Position numbers and translations under genes: made by a program | Notes under the pieces: generated by a model | The model's input: the letters and a program-made list of their open reading frames with translations, nothing else | Database searches by the model: none | Told to the model about the DNA's origin: nothing | Shown here: positions 49,385-58,819 of the stretch, one piece after another | How positions within the stretch are numbered: the first letter of the stretch is position 1 | Layout: each line of letters begins with the position of its first letter | Source: Nitrospirota bacterium | Lineage (GTDB): Bacteria > Nitrospirota > Thermodesulfovibrionia > Thermodesulfovibrionales > JdFR-88 | Direction: 5' to 3' | DNA length: 64,000 bases | Assembly: GCA_021789215.1 (NCBI GenBank) | Contig: JAJYJS010000005.1 | Coordinates: 54,151-118,150 of the forward strand

Positions 49385-51309
49385 GAAGGCGGTTTTTTTT
49401 CCTGTTCCTTCTGGTTTTGCCCGCAAGCCTCGGCTGGTTTTTTGCGGGCGAGGCCGGGGCCACGATGCGGATAACCGCGAAAGAGTTGAGCGCCAAAGGG
49501 GATGTCTATACCTTCAGGGGCTCGGTGCAGATACAAAAAGACCAGATAACCGCGGGCGCCGATGAGGCCGTCTATGACCAGGCAACAGGGGACCTGCACC
49601 TTATCGGAAACACCTATTACGAAAACCCCGACGCCATCCTGACCGGGGACGAGGCCATCTATAACCTCAACCAGAAGACCGGCGCAATCTCAAACGGGAC
49701 CATATTCTACAAGAAGAGGAACTTCTATGTGCGCAGCAGGGACATCGAACGCACGGGCGAAAACCTCTATCAGTTCAGGAAAGCCACCTTCACAGCCTGC
49801 GACGAGGAGACCCCCGCATGGTCAATTACCGGAAGCGACATAAAGGTAAACACAGAGGACAAAGTCTACATTAAAAACAGCACCTTCAGAATTAAAAAAG
49901 TGCCGGTGCTCTATGCGCCGGCCTTCTGGCTGCCGGCCAAAAACAAGCGCGAAAGCGGGTTCCTCCCGCCCACATTCGGCTACGGGAGCTTCGGAGGGGC
50001 GCATTTCGTGCTCCCCTATTACTGGGCCTTCTCCCGGCACAGGGACGCAACCATAGACCTGGACTACTATTCGAAGCGGGCTTTCGGCGCGGCCGTGAAC
50101 GCCAGGTACCTGGAGCAGGGAGGGTTTTCCGGGGAGCAAAGCCTTGGATATCTGCGGGACTGGGCAGACCGGGTCGACTATATGACATTCAACGGCAGCC
50201 ACCGGGCCCCGTTCGGGTTCCTGAATCTGGACCTGCTCAACCACAGGGACTTTTACAGGCTCTACTCACTCAGGTATCAGATAAGGGCAAGGCGGTATCT
50301 GGAATCCAGCGGCGAGGCGTCCGTGACCTATCCGGGCGAGGCAAAGCTCTTCATTGACACCCGGTGGTTTCAGGACCTTGAAGACGGCGTGGACCAGAAA
50401 TCCGTGGTCCAGAGGCTGCCGGAAATAGGGTTTTACGCATACCCCAGGGAGATTGGCTCCTTCGCGGGCAGCCCGTTCGTGTTCGGCATGACGACCAGCG
50501 CGGTCAATTTCTGGCGGGAGCACGGCCAGTCCGCCGGGAGGTTCAACCTTGCCCCGAGGGTGTCCTGGACTATCGGGGACGGGATAGACCTCTTCCAGTC
50601 GGCGGGGGCCGGCCTGAGGGCCTACGATTTCAACCGCCCCGGCGAAAAGATAACCCAGGCCGTGGTGGACTACGAGGCGTCCCTCAGGGCCAGATACCAG
50701 AAGACATACGGCAGCATGACCCATTACCTTGAGCCGGTGATAAGCTACTCTTACAGGAGCCTTACGGACGGCAGCACGCCTGTGGTGTTCGATGAGCTTG
50801 AGATGGAGGGCAAGACATCCGTCTTCGAGGCCGCCATATGGAACAGGCTATACGACCTTCAGGGGCAGTTCTTCGTCTCGAAGCTCTCGGAGCAGTACGA
50901 CCTGAACGACCCCGTCCATCCGCTCAAGCCTATAACGCTGAGCGCGGCCTCCTCCCGGCCCGTTGCGCTGAGCGCGGTGGTCACCTACGAACCCTACAGC
51001 AGGAGCTTCGACACCATCGACGTGGACTCAAGCTTCAGCATACAGCCGCTTGACACGCAGATCACGGCAAGAGAGAGGTTCGCCCGCTCGGAAAACACAT
51101 GGCTCCACAGCCTGGGGGCGATAGTGAAGGCCTCGCCGAAGGTTTCCGTTGAGACAAACATCTGGTACGATACGAAGGGAGGCGGCCTGAGGCAGCTCGA
51201 CACCGCTGTGCATTACACGAGCCAGTGCTGGGGGATAACGGTGATGCTGAGCAAGAAGCCGGGCAATACGGCGGTATACTTCAGGGTGCAGCTGAGGGGC
51301 ATCGGCTAG
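49381..51309 (+). CDS. lptD: LPS-assembly protein LptD
   Basis: 642 aa; OstA-like N-terminus, PVLYAPAFWLPAKNKRESGFLPPTFGYGSFGG, beta-barrel C-terminus. Confidence 0.92.
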   Translation: MRRRFFFLFLLVLPASLGWFFAGEAGATMRITAKELSAKGDVYTFRGSVQIQKDQITAGADEAVYDQATGDLHLIGNTYYENPDAILTGDEAIYNLNQKTGAISNGTIFYKKRNFYVRSRDIERTGENLYQFRKATFTACDEETPAWSITGSDIKVNTEDKVYIKNSTFRIKKVPVLYAPAFWLPAKNKRESGFLPPTFGYGSFGGAHFVLPYYWAFSRHRDATIDLDYYSKRAFGAAVNARYLEQGGFSGEQSLGYLRDWADRVDYMTFNGSHRAPFGFLNLDLLNHRDFYRLYSLRYQIRARRYLESSGEASVTYPGEAKLFIDTRWFQDLEDGVDQKSVVQRLPEIGFYAYPREIGSFAGSPFVFGMTTSAVNFWREHGQSAGRFNLAPRVSWTIGDGIDLFQSAGAGLRAYDFNRPGEKITQAVVDYEASLRARYQKTYGSMTHYLEPVISYSYRSLTDGSTPVVFDELEMEGKTSVFEAAIWNRLYDLQGQFFVSKLSEQYDLNDPVHPLKPITLSAASSRPVALSAVVTYEPYSRSFDTIDVDSSFSIQPLDTQITARERFARSENTWLHSLGAIVKASPKVSVETNIWYDTKGGGLRQLDTAVHYTSQCWGITVMLSKKPGNTAVYFRVQLRGIG

Positions 51310-51352
51310 TGCGGGCTTCTCTCATACATCCGGTTTGCTGTAAAATAAAAGA

Positions 51353-51520
51353 ATGAAATGTAAACATTGCGGCGGCAGCATCCGTATCCAGTTCGGCTGA
51401 AAGGCCGTGAGACTGCGCTGCATGGATTGCGGCCGCGTTTTTGAGATAGGCGATTACATAGACGAGATAGACGAGGAGCTTTGGGAGCGGATATCCCGCC
51501 GCTCCTGCGACACCGCATGA
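51353..51520 (+). CDS. Small dual-CXXC zinc-ribbon-like protein with in-frame TGA, candidate selenoprotein (55 aa by read-through)
   Basis: ATG 51353, in-frame TGA 51398-51400, stop TGA 51518-51520; MKCKHCGGSIRIQFG-U-KAVRLRCMDCGRVFEIGDYIDEIDEELWERISRRSCDTA; stop overlaps the next gene's ATG (ATGA at 51517). Confidence 0.7.
51401..51434 (+). promoter_or_regulatory. Candidate bacterial SECIS hairpin 3' of the in-frame UGA
   Basis: UGA-AA-GGCCGUGA...UUGCGGCC: 8-bp lower stem (incl. two G-U pairs) starting 2 nt after UGA; inner UGC/GCA stem with GCU apical loop. Confidence 0.5.
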
Positions 51521-52092
51521 TTGAAAATGAATTAAAGGCGCTTGCCGGACTGTATGACAGGATGGACAAGGCGTACGGGGAACTGGCCGCCCGCAGCAGG
51601 TTCTCCTGCGGCGGATGCGCGGACAACTGCTGCACGCAGAGGTTCCACCACCACACCCTGGCCGAATACCTTTATCTGCTGGAAGGGCTGAAGCGGACGG
51701 AGGCCAGAACAAGGGAGACCATAATAAAGCGGGCGAGGATCGTGGTGGAGAGCTACTCGCATGAATTGCAGGCGGGCGAGATATTCAAGCTGATGTGCCC
51801 TGTGAACTTCGACGGCCTGTGCGCCCTTTACCAGTGGAGGCCGATGATATGCAGGCTCCACGGCCTGCCGCATTTCTTCCTGATGCCCGACGGCTCCAGG
51901 AAGGCCGGGGGCGGCTGCCACAGGTTCCCGGCCACGGATTCCAGCATGCTGGACAGGACGCCATTCTACACGGCCCTGGCCGGCATAGAGAAGAGGCTCA
52001 GGGAACAGCTGGGCTTCAGGGAGCGCTTCAAGAAGACGACCGCCCAGATGATAATGGAGATGTCGCTTGAACTTGACATCGATGAAATGTAA
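51517..52092 (+). CDS. YkgJ-like Cys-cluster (CxxCxxxCC) protein
   Basis: SRFSCGGCADNCCTQRFHHHTLAEYLYL...MCPVNFDGLCALYQWRPMICRLHGLPHF; ORF track start 51481. Confidence 0.75.
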   Translation: MIENELKALAGLYDRMDKAYGELAARSRFSCGGCADNCCTQRFHHHTLAEYLYLLEGLKRTEARTRETIIKRARIVVESYSHELQAGEIFKLMCPVNFDGLCALYQWRPMICRLHGLPHFFLMPDGSRKAGGGCHRFPATDSSMLDRTPFYTALAGIEKRLREQLGFRERFKKTTAQMIMEMSLELDIDEM

Positions 52093-52585
52093 AACACCCT
52101 CCCGCGCGCGGCTCCTCATTGACGGCTACAACATAACCGGCACCAGCCACAAGAACCTCGAAAAAGAGCGGCTTGAACTTACGGAGCGGCTTATCGAATA
52201 CCGCAAGAGGACAGGAAACGAGGTCTGTGTGGTCTTCGACGGCTGGGGCGGGCGCTCGCACGAGGAGACCCGCGAGGTGCGGGGCGGCGTGAACATAATA
52301 TATTCCAGGATAATGGAAAAGGCCGACGAGGTCATAAAAAGAATGCTTGAAAAGACAGAGGGCATGATACTGGTAAGCTCCGACCGGGAGCTGGCCGATT
52401 ACGCATGGGGGCACGGCTCTGTCCCGGTGGCATCGGGCCTTTTTTATGACAGGCTGTTATCCGGAGGCGGGGACCCGGAAGAAGAATGGGAGGAAGATGA
52501 CGCGCCCGTTTTCAAGGGCAGGGGGAAAAATGCGCTTTCCAGAAGGGAAAAGGCTGTCCAAAGGGCATTGAGGAGGCTTTTTTGA
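52082..52585 (+). CDS. NYN-domain (YacP-like) predicted RNA-binding/nuclease protein
   Basis: RLLIDGYNITGTSH; VCVVFDGWGGRSHEE; GMILVSSDRELADYAWGHG. Confidence 0.85.
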   Translation: MKCKTPSRARLLIDGYNITGTSHKNLEKERLELTERLIEYRKRTGNEVCVVFDGWGGRSHEETREVRGGVNIIYSRIMEKADEVIKRMLEKTEGMILVSSDRELADYAWGHGSVPVASGLFYDRLLSGGGDPEEEWEEDDAPVFKGRGKNALSRREKAVQRALRRLF

Positions 52586-53280
52586 TGGAAGACAAAGCCG
52601 TCATTCTCGTAGTCGAGGACGAAAAAAAGATAGCCGACATCGTGAAGCTCTATCTCGAACGGGAGGGCCTCCAGCCCCTCATGGCCGGAAGCGGCGAAGA
52701 GGCCATAAGGCTCCTGAAGCACGGGCCGGATTTAGTGGTGCTGGACCTGATGCTGCCCGGCCTTCAGGGGGAGGAGCTTTGCGGCATAATAAGGCAGAAC
52801 TCGGACATCCCCATCATCATGCTCACAGCAAAGACCGGCGAGGAAGACATAATAAAGGGGCTTGGCCTGGGCGCCGACGATTACGTGACAAAACCCTTCA
52901 GCCCCGGGGAGCTGCTTGCGCGAATAAAGGCGCAGTTGAGGAGGCACAAGCGGCCCTACACGAGGATGAGCTTCAATAAGGGGGAGCTTGTGATAGACGT
53001 CCTCAAGAGGGAGGTCATGCACAGCGGGAGCGTGCTTTCCCTGACCCCCTCGGAGTTCGGCATACTGGTGTCGCTTGCCGAAAGGCCGGGGCGGGTGCTC
53101 TCGCGCCTCCAGCTTGTAAACATGGTGCAGGGGTACGACTTCGAGGGCTACGAGCGCACGATAGACGCCCATGTAAAGAACCTGCGCCAGAAGATAGAGG
53201 ACGACCCCAAGAACCCCACGTTCATAAAGACCATCTACGGAGTCGGCTACAAGTTCATAGGCGCAAAGGATGAGGAATAA
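52582..53280 (+). CDS. OmpR-family response regulator
   Basis: ILVVEDEKKIADIVKLYLEREG; VVLDLMLPGLQGEELC; winged-helix ERTIDAHVKNLRQKIEDDPKNPTFIKTIYGVGYKF. Confidence 0.95.
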   Translation: MMEDKAVILVVEDEKKIADIVKLYLEREGLQPLMAGSGEEAIRLLKHGPDLVVLDLMLPGLQGEELCGIIRQNSDIPIIMLTAKTGEEDIIKGLGLGADDYVTKPFSPGELLARIKAQLRRHKRPYTRMSFNKGELVIDVLKREVMHSGSVLSLTPSEFGILVSLAERPGRVLSRLQLVNMVQGYDFEGYERTIDAHVKNLRQKIEDDPKNPTFIKTIYGVGYKFIGAKDEE

Positions 53281-54640
53281 GCTTTTCCTTGCCTTCTTCC
53301 TCGTGATTTCGCTTGCCCTCCTGTCCAACTTCCTCTTCGAAAGGCTCATCATCAGGGACTTTGGCGAATACCAGAAGAGCACGCGGGAAGACCACATATA
53401 CTGGCTTATAGCGGCGGTCGAAAACAGTTTTACCAACGGGGGCTGGGACAGGAAAGGCCTTGTCGACGCCCTGCACTGGGCGGTGATGCTGCGCTTCGAG
53501 TGCGTCGTGAAGGACAGGGAGGGGAACGTAATAATGAATTCCAGCGACGTGCTCGCCCACCTGTCGGAGTCCATGAGGAGGCGGATGCAGATAATAGAGT
53601 CCGGCGCGGTCGTGAACACCCCTTACGAGAACTACCCTCTTTTCAACAAGGGGCACGAGATAGGCACCTTCACGGTGCGCGACATAAGCAGCGAAAACTC
53701 GCCCCTTAAAAGGAAGGAGATAGCGTTCAGGAGGCGCGGGAGGCAGTTCCTGCTGCTTTCGTTCCTTATCGCCGGGGGCGGGGCGCTGCTTTTGGCCGTG
53801 CTGTTCAGCCAGTACCTCTCAAGGCCGGTGAGGGAGCTGAAAAAGGCCTCGGAGGCCGTTGCCAGGGGCAACCTCTCCGTGAGGTTGGGCGGCACGGGCT
53901 CCGACGAGATAGGCAGGCTCAAGGCCGCCTTCAACCACATGGCGGAATCCCTCCAGAGGGAAGACCTCCTGAGACGGCAGCTCACCTCCAATGTGGCCCA
54001 TGAGCTGAGGACCCCTCTTGCCGTCATGAAGGCCCGCATAGAGGCGATGGTGGACGGGGTTATATCGACCGACCAGGCCGGGCTTGAAGCCCTCCAGGCC
54101 GAACTGGACTCACTGACAAGGCTCATACGGGGCATAGAGGACCTCACCAAGGCCGAGGCGAGCTTCTTCAAGAAAAACCCGCCGGAGGAGGTGCCCCTGA
54201 GGGAATACCTTGGAGGCATCGTGGAGGGCATGATGCCGCTTTTCAACGAGAAGGGGCTTTACCTCAAGCTGGCCGAGTGCGCAGAGATGGAGGTCTTCAC
54301 GGAGCCTGAAAAACTCGAAAAGGTGCTGAGGAACATAATATCGAACGCTTGGACCCATACCGCCTCAGGGGGCGTCACGATAAGCTGCGGCAGGGACGGG
54401 CAGGCAAGGGACGGAAGGTTCTTCATCGAAATAACCGACACCGGAAAGGGGATAAGCGGGGAGGACCTGCCCCTCATATTCGACAGGTTTTACCGGGGCA
54501 GCGGTTCAAGAGGGTTCGGCCTCGGGCTTGCTATCGCGCGCGAGCTTGTGGATATCATGGGCGGCGTCATCAGCGTTAAAAGCAGGCCCGGAGAGGGCTC
54601 CGTCTTCAGGATTGTCCTGCCCTGCGGGAAAGCCCAATAA
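53270..54640 (+). CDS. HAMP-containing sensor histidine kinase
   Basis: 456 aa; LTSNVAHELRTPLAVMKARIEAM; DTGKGISGEDLPLIFDRFYRGSGSRGFGLGLAIA. Confidence 0.95.
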   Translation: MRNKLFLAFFLVISLALLSNFLFERLIIRDFGEYQKSTREDHIYWLIAAVENSFTNGGWDRKGLVDALHWAVMLRFECVVKDREGNVIMNSSDVLAHLSESMRRRMQIIESGAVVNTPYENYPLFNKGHEIGTFTVRDISSENSPLKRKEIAFRRRGRQFLLLSFLIAGGGALLLAVLFSQYLSRPVRELKKASEAVARGNLSVRLGGTGSDEIGRLKAAFNHMAESLQREDLLRRQLTSNVAHELRTPLAVMKARIEAMVDGVISTDQAGLEALQAELDSLTRLIRGIEDLTKAEASFFKKNPPEEVPLREYLGGIVEGMMPLFNEKGLYLKLAECAEMEVFTEPEKLEKVLRNIISNAWTHTASGGVTISCGRDGQARDGRFFIEITDTGKGISGEDLPLIFDRFYRGSGSRGFGLGLAIARELVDIMGGVISVKSRPGEGSVFRIVLPCGKAQ

Positions 54641-57146
54641 TATCCTCCCTAAGCGTTTGCAGCATCTCCTCCGGCGTGCCGAAGTCCGCCGGGTAAACAG
54701 GCTTGCCGAAACGGACCTCTATTTTGACGGGCCGGAGCAGCCATCCCCCTTTGGGAAGCGCCCTGTGCGTGCCCTCAAGCCAGCAGGGCACTATGGGCAC
54801 CTTCTCGTCAAACGCCATTATCGTTATGCCCTTTTTAAGCTCCATCAGCCTGCCGTCATAAGACCTCCCGCCTTCGGGGAAGACGCACAGGCAGTCCCCC
54901 CTCCTCAGGGCCTCAGCCGACGCCCTCAGCGCCCCGCCAAGCAGGGCACCGCTGTCTATCGGGATTACATGGAACAGGCTTATCAGGTGCGCCGCCGGGC
55001 CCCTGAAGAATTTTTCGAACCCCTGGAAATGGATGCGCCTGAAGAATGCCGGAGGCAGCGCCCCGGCGACAACAAAACCATCCACGAAACTCGCGTGGTT
55101 GGGGGCCAGGATGAACGGCCCCCGCGGGATGTTTTCGAGCCCCGTTGAGGAAAGCCTGAAAAGGACCTTTAAAAGCGCTTTCAAGGCGTAAAGCACAGGA
55201 AGCTCAACGGCGCGGGAGGGCATGGGGGCCGGTTTTTTCCCCAATTTCCCTTTTTCCGACTGGGCGGGGGCTGCCGACCTGAGTTTTTCCACCAGCTCCC
55301 CAACGGTGAGCACGTCCAGAAGAAAGTCCTCGGAAAAAAGTTTTCCTTCCGTCCTGAACTCATCCTCAAGCGCGTTCAGGAGCTCTATCCGTCTAAGGGA
55401 GTCGAGCCCCAGGTCAAGCTCAAGGTTGTCCGGCAGCCTGACTGGCACATCCCTGCCCAGGACCGTTTTGAGCGCGGAGACGGCCTTCCTGCCCACGGGG
55501 TCTTTCATCAGCGCTGCGTCAGGCCCGCCAGCGGGCGCGGCCGCCCTCGCGGCAATCTCGCGGAGCCGGTATCTCTTTATCTTGCCCAGGGAGGTACGGG
55601 GCAGCGGCTCGCTCACGACCGCAAACCCGGTGAGCCTCATCGGCGGAGGCAGTTTTTGCGAGAGGGTTTTAAGCTCCCATCCAAACGACTCCTTGATGTT
55701 GGCTATTTTGTTTTCGCGCGCGTAGTCGAAATCGGGGACGATGACGCCCTTAAGCGAGCCCCTTTCCTCATAAACGGCTATCTCCTTTATGAGCGGAGAC
55801 TGGCCGTAATGGGTCTCGACCACGTCCGGCTGGATGTTCTTGCCGGAGCTTAGGACTATCAGCTCCTTCTTCCTGCCGGTTATGAAGAGGTACCCGTCCT
55901 TGTCCAGATAGCCCGTGTCCCCCGTATGGAACCAGCCGTCCTTCAGCACCTTTGCCGTCTCTTCAGGCTTCTGCCAGTAACCGCTGGTGACCATCGGGCC
56001 GCGCAGCAGCACCTCTCCGTCCTCTATCCGCACCTCCGCCGTATCGAGCGGTTTTCCAGCGGAGCCCGGCTTCCTCTTTGCGACCGGGTTGAAGGTCACG
56101 ACAGGAGAAGTCTCCGAAAGCCCGTAGCCCTCCACCACGTTGAACCCGAATGCCTCAAGGCTCCGCATCACCTCCGGGGCGAGCCTTGCCCCTCCAGAGG
56201 CGAGAAGCCTTATCCTGCCGCCAAGGGCCTCGTGCGCCTTCCGAAAAATCACCTTCCCGGCATTGACCCCAAGGCGCTTTCTTAAAACCCCGCAAAGCCT
56301 GTGGACGGGCCTCAGGGCGGACGGTATCCTGCCCGCGAGGGCATTGTTCATAAGCTCAAGCATCTGCGGGACCGCTATTATGATGGTTGCCTTATACCCC
56401 CTGGCATAGGCCGCAAGCTCTTTTATGAACGGCACGAGCGTGACCGTCGCCCCGGCGCAAAACGGGGCCAGGAAGTTGCCCATAAGCGGGTAGGCGTGAT
56501 AGAAAGGGAGCGCCGCAAGGAGGTTTTCATTCTCCTCTATTATCTCCGCCCGGATTATCGCACCGACATCCGAGAGCAGGTTCTCATGCGAAAGCACCAC
56601 GCCCTTGGGCAGGCCCGTTGTCCCCGAGGTGTAAAGGATGACGGCAGGGGCGTCCGGGGGGGCCTCCGTATGGGGCGCGAATTTTTTTTTGCCTCCCTTC
56701 TCTTCCAGCACGTCCCTGAAGTCTCCGGAATCAATATTTATCGGGGCCGCTCCTTCCGCCAGACGGCTCAAGTGGACGGTCTCCTTCCCGAAGAACACGG
56801 CTTTGGGCCTTGCGTCTTTTAGTATCGCGGCAATCTCCTCTTCGGCCAGGGTCTCGTTCACCGGGACGGCTATGGCGCCCGACAGTATGATGCCGGAAAA
56901 GGCAAGGAGCCAGCGGATGTTTGAGGGGGCAAGCACGGCGACCCGTTCTCCGGGGGCCACCCCCAGCCCGGCGAGAAAGACCGCGACGTTCCCGGCCTTT
57001 TCGATAAAGACGCGGTACGTAATCGACCTTGGTGTTTTGTTGTCTTCCTGGTAATTGTAAAGCGTCCTGCCGCCAAACTTCTTGGCGGCCTCAAGGAATG
57101 CCTGGGGGAGGTTTTTTATTTCAGCTATATCAGGTCTGTTGCCCAT
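54606..57146 (-). CDS. AMP-dependent acyl-CoA/ACP synthetase + acyl-carrier domain + PlsC-like acyltransferase fusion
   Basis: YTSGTTGLPKGVVLSHENLL; LELDLGLDSLRRIELLNALEDEF carrier motif; APNHASFVDGFV (HxxxxD) and FPEGGRSYDG; likely start MGNRPDIAEIKN, ORF track start 57236. Confidence 0.88.
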   Translation of the reverse strand: MGNRPDIAEIKNLPQAFLEAAKKFGGRTLYNYQEDNKTPRSITYRVFIEKAGNVAVFLAGLGVAPGERVAVLAPSNIRWLLAFSGIILSGAIAVPVNETLAEEEIAAILKDARPKAVFFGKETVHLSRLAEGAAPINIDSGDFRDVLEEKGGKKKFAPHTEAPPDAPAVILYTSGTTGLPKGVVLSHENLLSDVGAIIRAEIIEENENLLAALPFYHAYPLMGNFLAPFCAGATVTLVPFIKELAAYARGYKATIIIAVPQMLELMNNALAGRIPSALRPVHRLCGVLRKRLGVNAGKVIFRKAHEALGGRIRLLASGGARLAPEVMRSLEAFGFNVVEGYGLSETSPVVTFNPVAKRKPGSAGKPLDTAEVRIEDGEVLLRGPMVTSGYWQKPEETAKVLKDGWFHTGDTGYLDKDGYLFITGRKKELIVLSSGKNIQPDVVETHYGQSPLIKEIAVYEERGSLKGVIVPDFDYARENKIANIKESFGWELKTLSQKLPPPMRLTGFAVVSEPLPRTSLGKIKRYRLREIAARAAAPAGGPDAALMKDPVGRKAVSALKTVLGRDVPVRLPDNLELDLGLDSLRRIELLNALEDEFRTEGKLFSEDFLLDVLTVGELVEKLRSAAPAQSEKGKLGKKPAPMPSRAVELPVLYALKALLKVLFRLSSTGLENIPRGPFILAPNHASFVDGFVVAGALPPAFFRRIHFQGFEKFFRGPAAHLISLFHVIPIDSGALLGGALRASAEALRRGDCLCVFPEGGRSYDGRLMELKKGITIMAFDEKVPIVPCWLEGTHRALPKGGWLLRPVKIEVRFGKPVYPADFGTPEEMLQTLREDIIGLSRRAGQS

Positions 57147-57927
57147 GCAGGAGTTTGAGGGCGGCCTCATGGAGCGTGCTGTTGCCAGCGGCAAGCAGGC
57201 TGGCCCCGCGCCCGATTCCCAATTCCCCGGATTCAATTGAACGGCCCCCGGTGTCTGTAAAAATCCCGCCAGCCTCTCTCACGAGGAGGTACCCTGCGGC
57301 AAAGTCGAAGCTTCGCGAAGGGGCGGGGTTCACGAGTATGCTTGCCGCCCCGGAGGCGACGTATGCCAAATCCAGCGCGATTGCCCCCAGGCAGCGGGTC
57401 TTTCTGGATGCCTCAAGGAGCGGCAATATCTTTTTTAAATCCCTTGCGGGGCTTTGGGCCTCGTAGGCCGTGAGGTACAGGACGCCGTCGGCCTGCGAGC
57501 GCAGCGGCACGCCGTTTTGAGACGCCCCCCTGCCCCGTTCCGCCATGAACTCTTCCCCGTTTACAAGGTTTATGACATAGCCAAGCGCGATAGAGCCGAT
57601 AGTGTCTCCCAGGGCGACGGCAATTGACGCGCCGAAATAGGGTATCCCGGCGACGGCGTTCTTGCTTCCGTCGATAGGGTCTATCACAACGAGCTTTCTG
57701 GCCTCTCCCCGGCCTATCTCAAGTACCCCGGCCTCCTCCGTGACGACGGAAAAGGGCTCCTTGAGCGCCTCAAGCCCCCGGAGGATGGCATCTTCGGCAA
57801 TCTTGTCCACAGGGAAAGTCCTGTCGCCGCCCGCCCCGCGCTCCATCGGGGCCTCGCCTTTTATCCTCAGGCCGCTTACCTTCAGGTAAACGGACCGGCC
57901 TATCTCCCTCAACGCATTCAAATCCAT
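57130..57927 (-). CDS. Inositol monophosphatase family protein
   Basis: VVTEEAGVLEIG; KLVVIDPIDGSKNAVAGIPYFGASIAVALGD. Confidence 0.88.
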   Translation of the reverse strand: MDLNALREIGRSVYLKVSGLRIKGEAPMERGAGGDRTFPVDKIAEDAILRGLEALKEPFSVVTEEAGVLEIGRGEARKLVVIDPIDGSKNAVAGIPYFGASIAVALGDTIGSIALGYVINLVNGEEFMAERGRGASQNGVPLRSQADGVLYLTAYEAQSPARDLKKILPLLEASRKTRCLGAIALDLAYVASGAASILVNPAPSRSFDFAAGYLLVREAGGIFTDTGGRSIESGELGIGRGASLLAAGNSTLHEAALKLLHGQQT

Positions 57928-58185
57928 AATGGATATTTTACGCGAAATTTTGGAAGTGTGGAAAAAAGTTTCCCCTCACCCCGGCCCCCCTCCCGCGAAA
58001 GACGGTTGCTTGCACTCCGGCCAGGCCCGTCATTCACATGGCGTACCCGAATTTTGACCGGGGCAAGATTTCGTCCAGGAAGTGACACTTTGTAAGCGCT
58101 GAGATTCGGCGCGGGGTACGGACAAAAGTCCTCGCTCTTGCAACAGGCGAACGACTTGCGAATTCCGATTGAATCATTGATGTGC

Positions 58186-58217
58186 GTAAGGGCTCTGCTT
58201 GCAGCGCCCGCCTTTAA
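58186..58217. repeat. REP-like inverted repeat, downstream of RAYT
   Basis: GTAAGGGCTCTGCTTGCAGCGCCCGCCTTTAA; near-match to the reverse complement of 58820..58852. Confidence 0.7.
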
Positions 58218-58807
58218 TTTGCGGTGCCTTTGATGTTCGGATTTTCCTCGTCCCACGTCCATTTCGACGGATTGTCTTTTATATAAGTCCTGATAGCATC
58301 TAGCTCCTGCTCATTTCTGATAATATGCTCATAAAAATTTCGCTGCCATACCGGGATGCCCGAGGCATTTCTTATTTTATTAATGTATCGTGTTGAAAAT
58401 GTTTTATAAGCCCGGACGATTTCAGACAAACCATGTTGCGCGTATGTAGGGGCGGGTTTTAAACCCGCCCTGTATTTGCATTCGGCATTTATTTTGCCGT
58501 CTGGGTTTGAAAAAAAGGCAGGTTTAAAACCTGCCCCTACAACAATAATTCCATGCACGTGGTTCGGCATAATTATGAATGCATCCAATTCGATATGCGC
58601 ATAATGCTTCGGCAAATCCTGCCAGCAATCCGCTGCAATATTCCCATACTCGTTCAAACACATGTCGCTGCCTGTTATGTTCCCTAACAGGCATTCCCTG
58701 TATTTGGCGCAAATTGTTACGGAATATGCGCCCGCACTTGAATAATCCCATCCTTTGAGCCTTATGGATCTCCTGTGATGGATATCTGGATCATATTGCA
58801 TCGCCAA
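58214..58807 (-). CDS. REP-associated tyrosine transposase (IS200-like/RAYT)
   Basis: RRSIRLKGWDYSSAGAYSVTICAKYRECLLG; FIIMPNHVHGIIVV (HxH motif); IPVWQRNFYEHIIRNEQELDAIRTYIKDNPSKW. Confidence 0.9.
   Translation of the reverse strand: MAMQYDPDIHHRRSIRLKGWDYSSAGAYSVTICAKYRECLLGNITGSDMCLNEYGNIAADCWQDLPKHYAHIELDAFIIMPNHVHGIIVVGAGFKPAFFSNPDGKINAECKYRAGLKPAPTYAQHGLSEIVRAYKTFSTRYINKIRNASGIPVWQRNFYEHIIRNEQELDAIRTYIKDNPSKWTWDEENPNIKGTAN
58446..58540. repeat. Pair of palindromic REP-like units inside the RAYT ORF
   Basis: GTAGGGGCGGGTTTTAAACCCGCCC ... GGCAGGTTTAAAACCTGCCCCTAC, inverted, with paired changes. Confidence 0.75.
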
Positions 58808-58819
58808 TTAAAATATCAT

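Noticed and set aside
22422-51400. TGA read generally as Trp (alternative genetic code)
   Set aside because: Many intact genes here end at TGA at the expected length, and Trp is encoded by TGG throughout.
57918-58262. 114-aa minus ORF between the inositol monophosphatase gene and RAYT
   Set aside because: Low-complexity, repeat-derived sequence overlapping the REP-like unit; no recognisable protein family.
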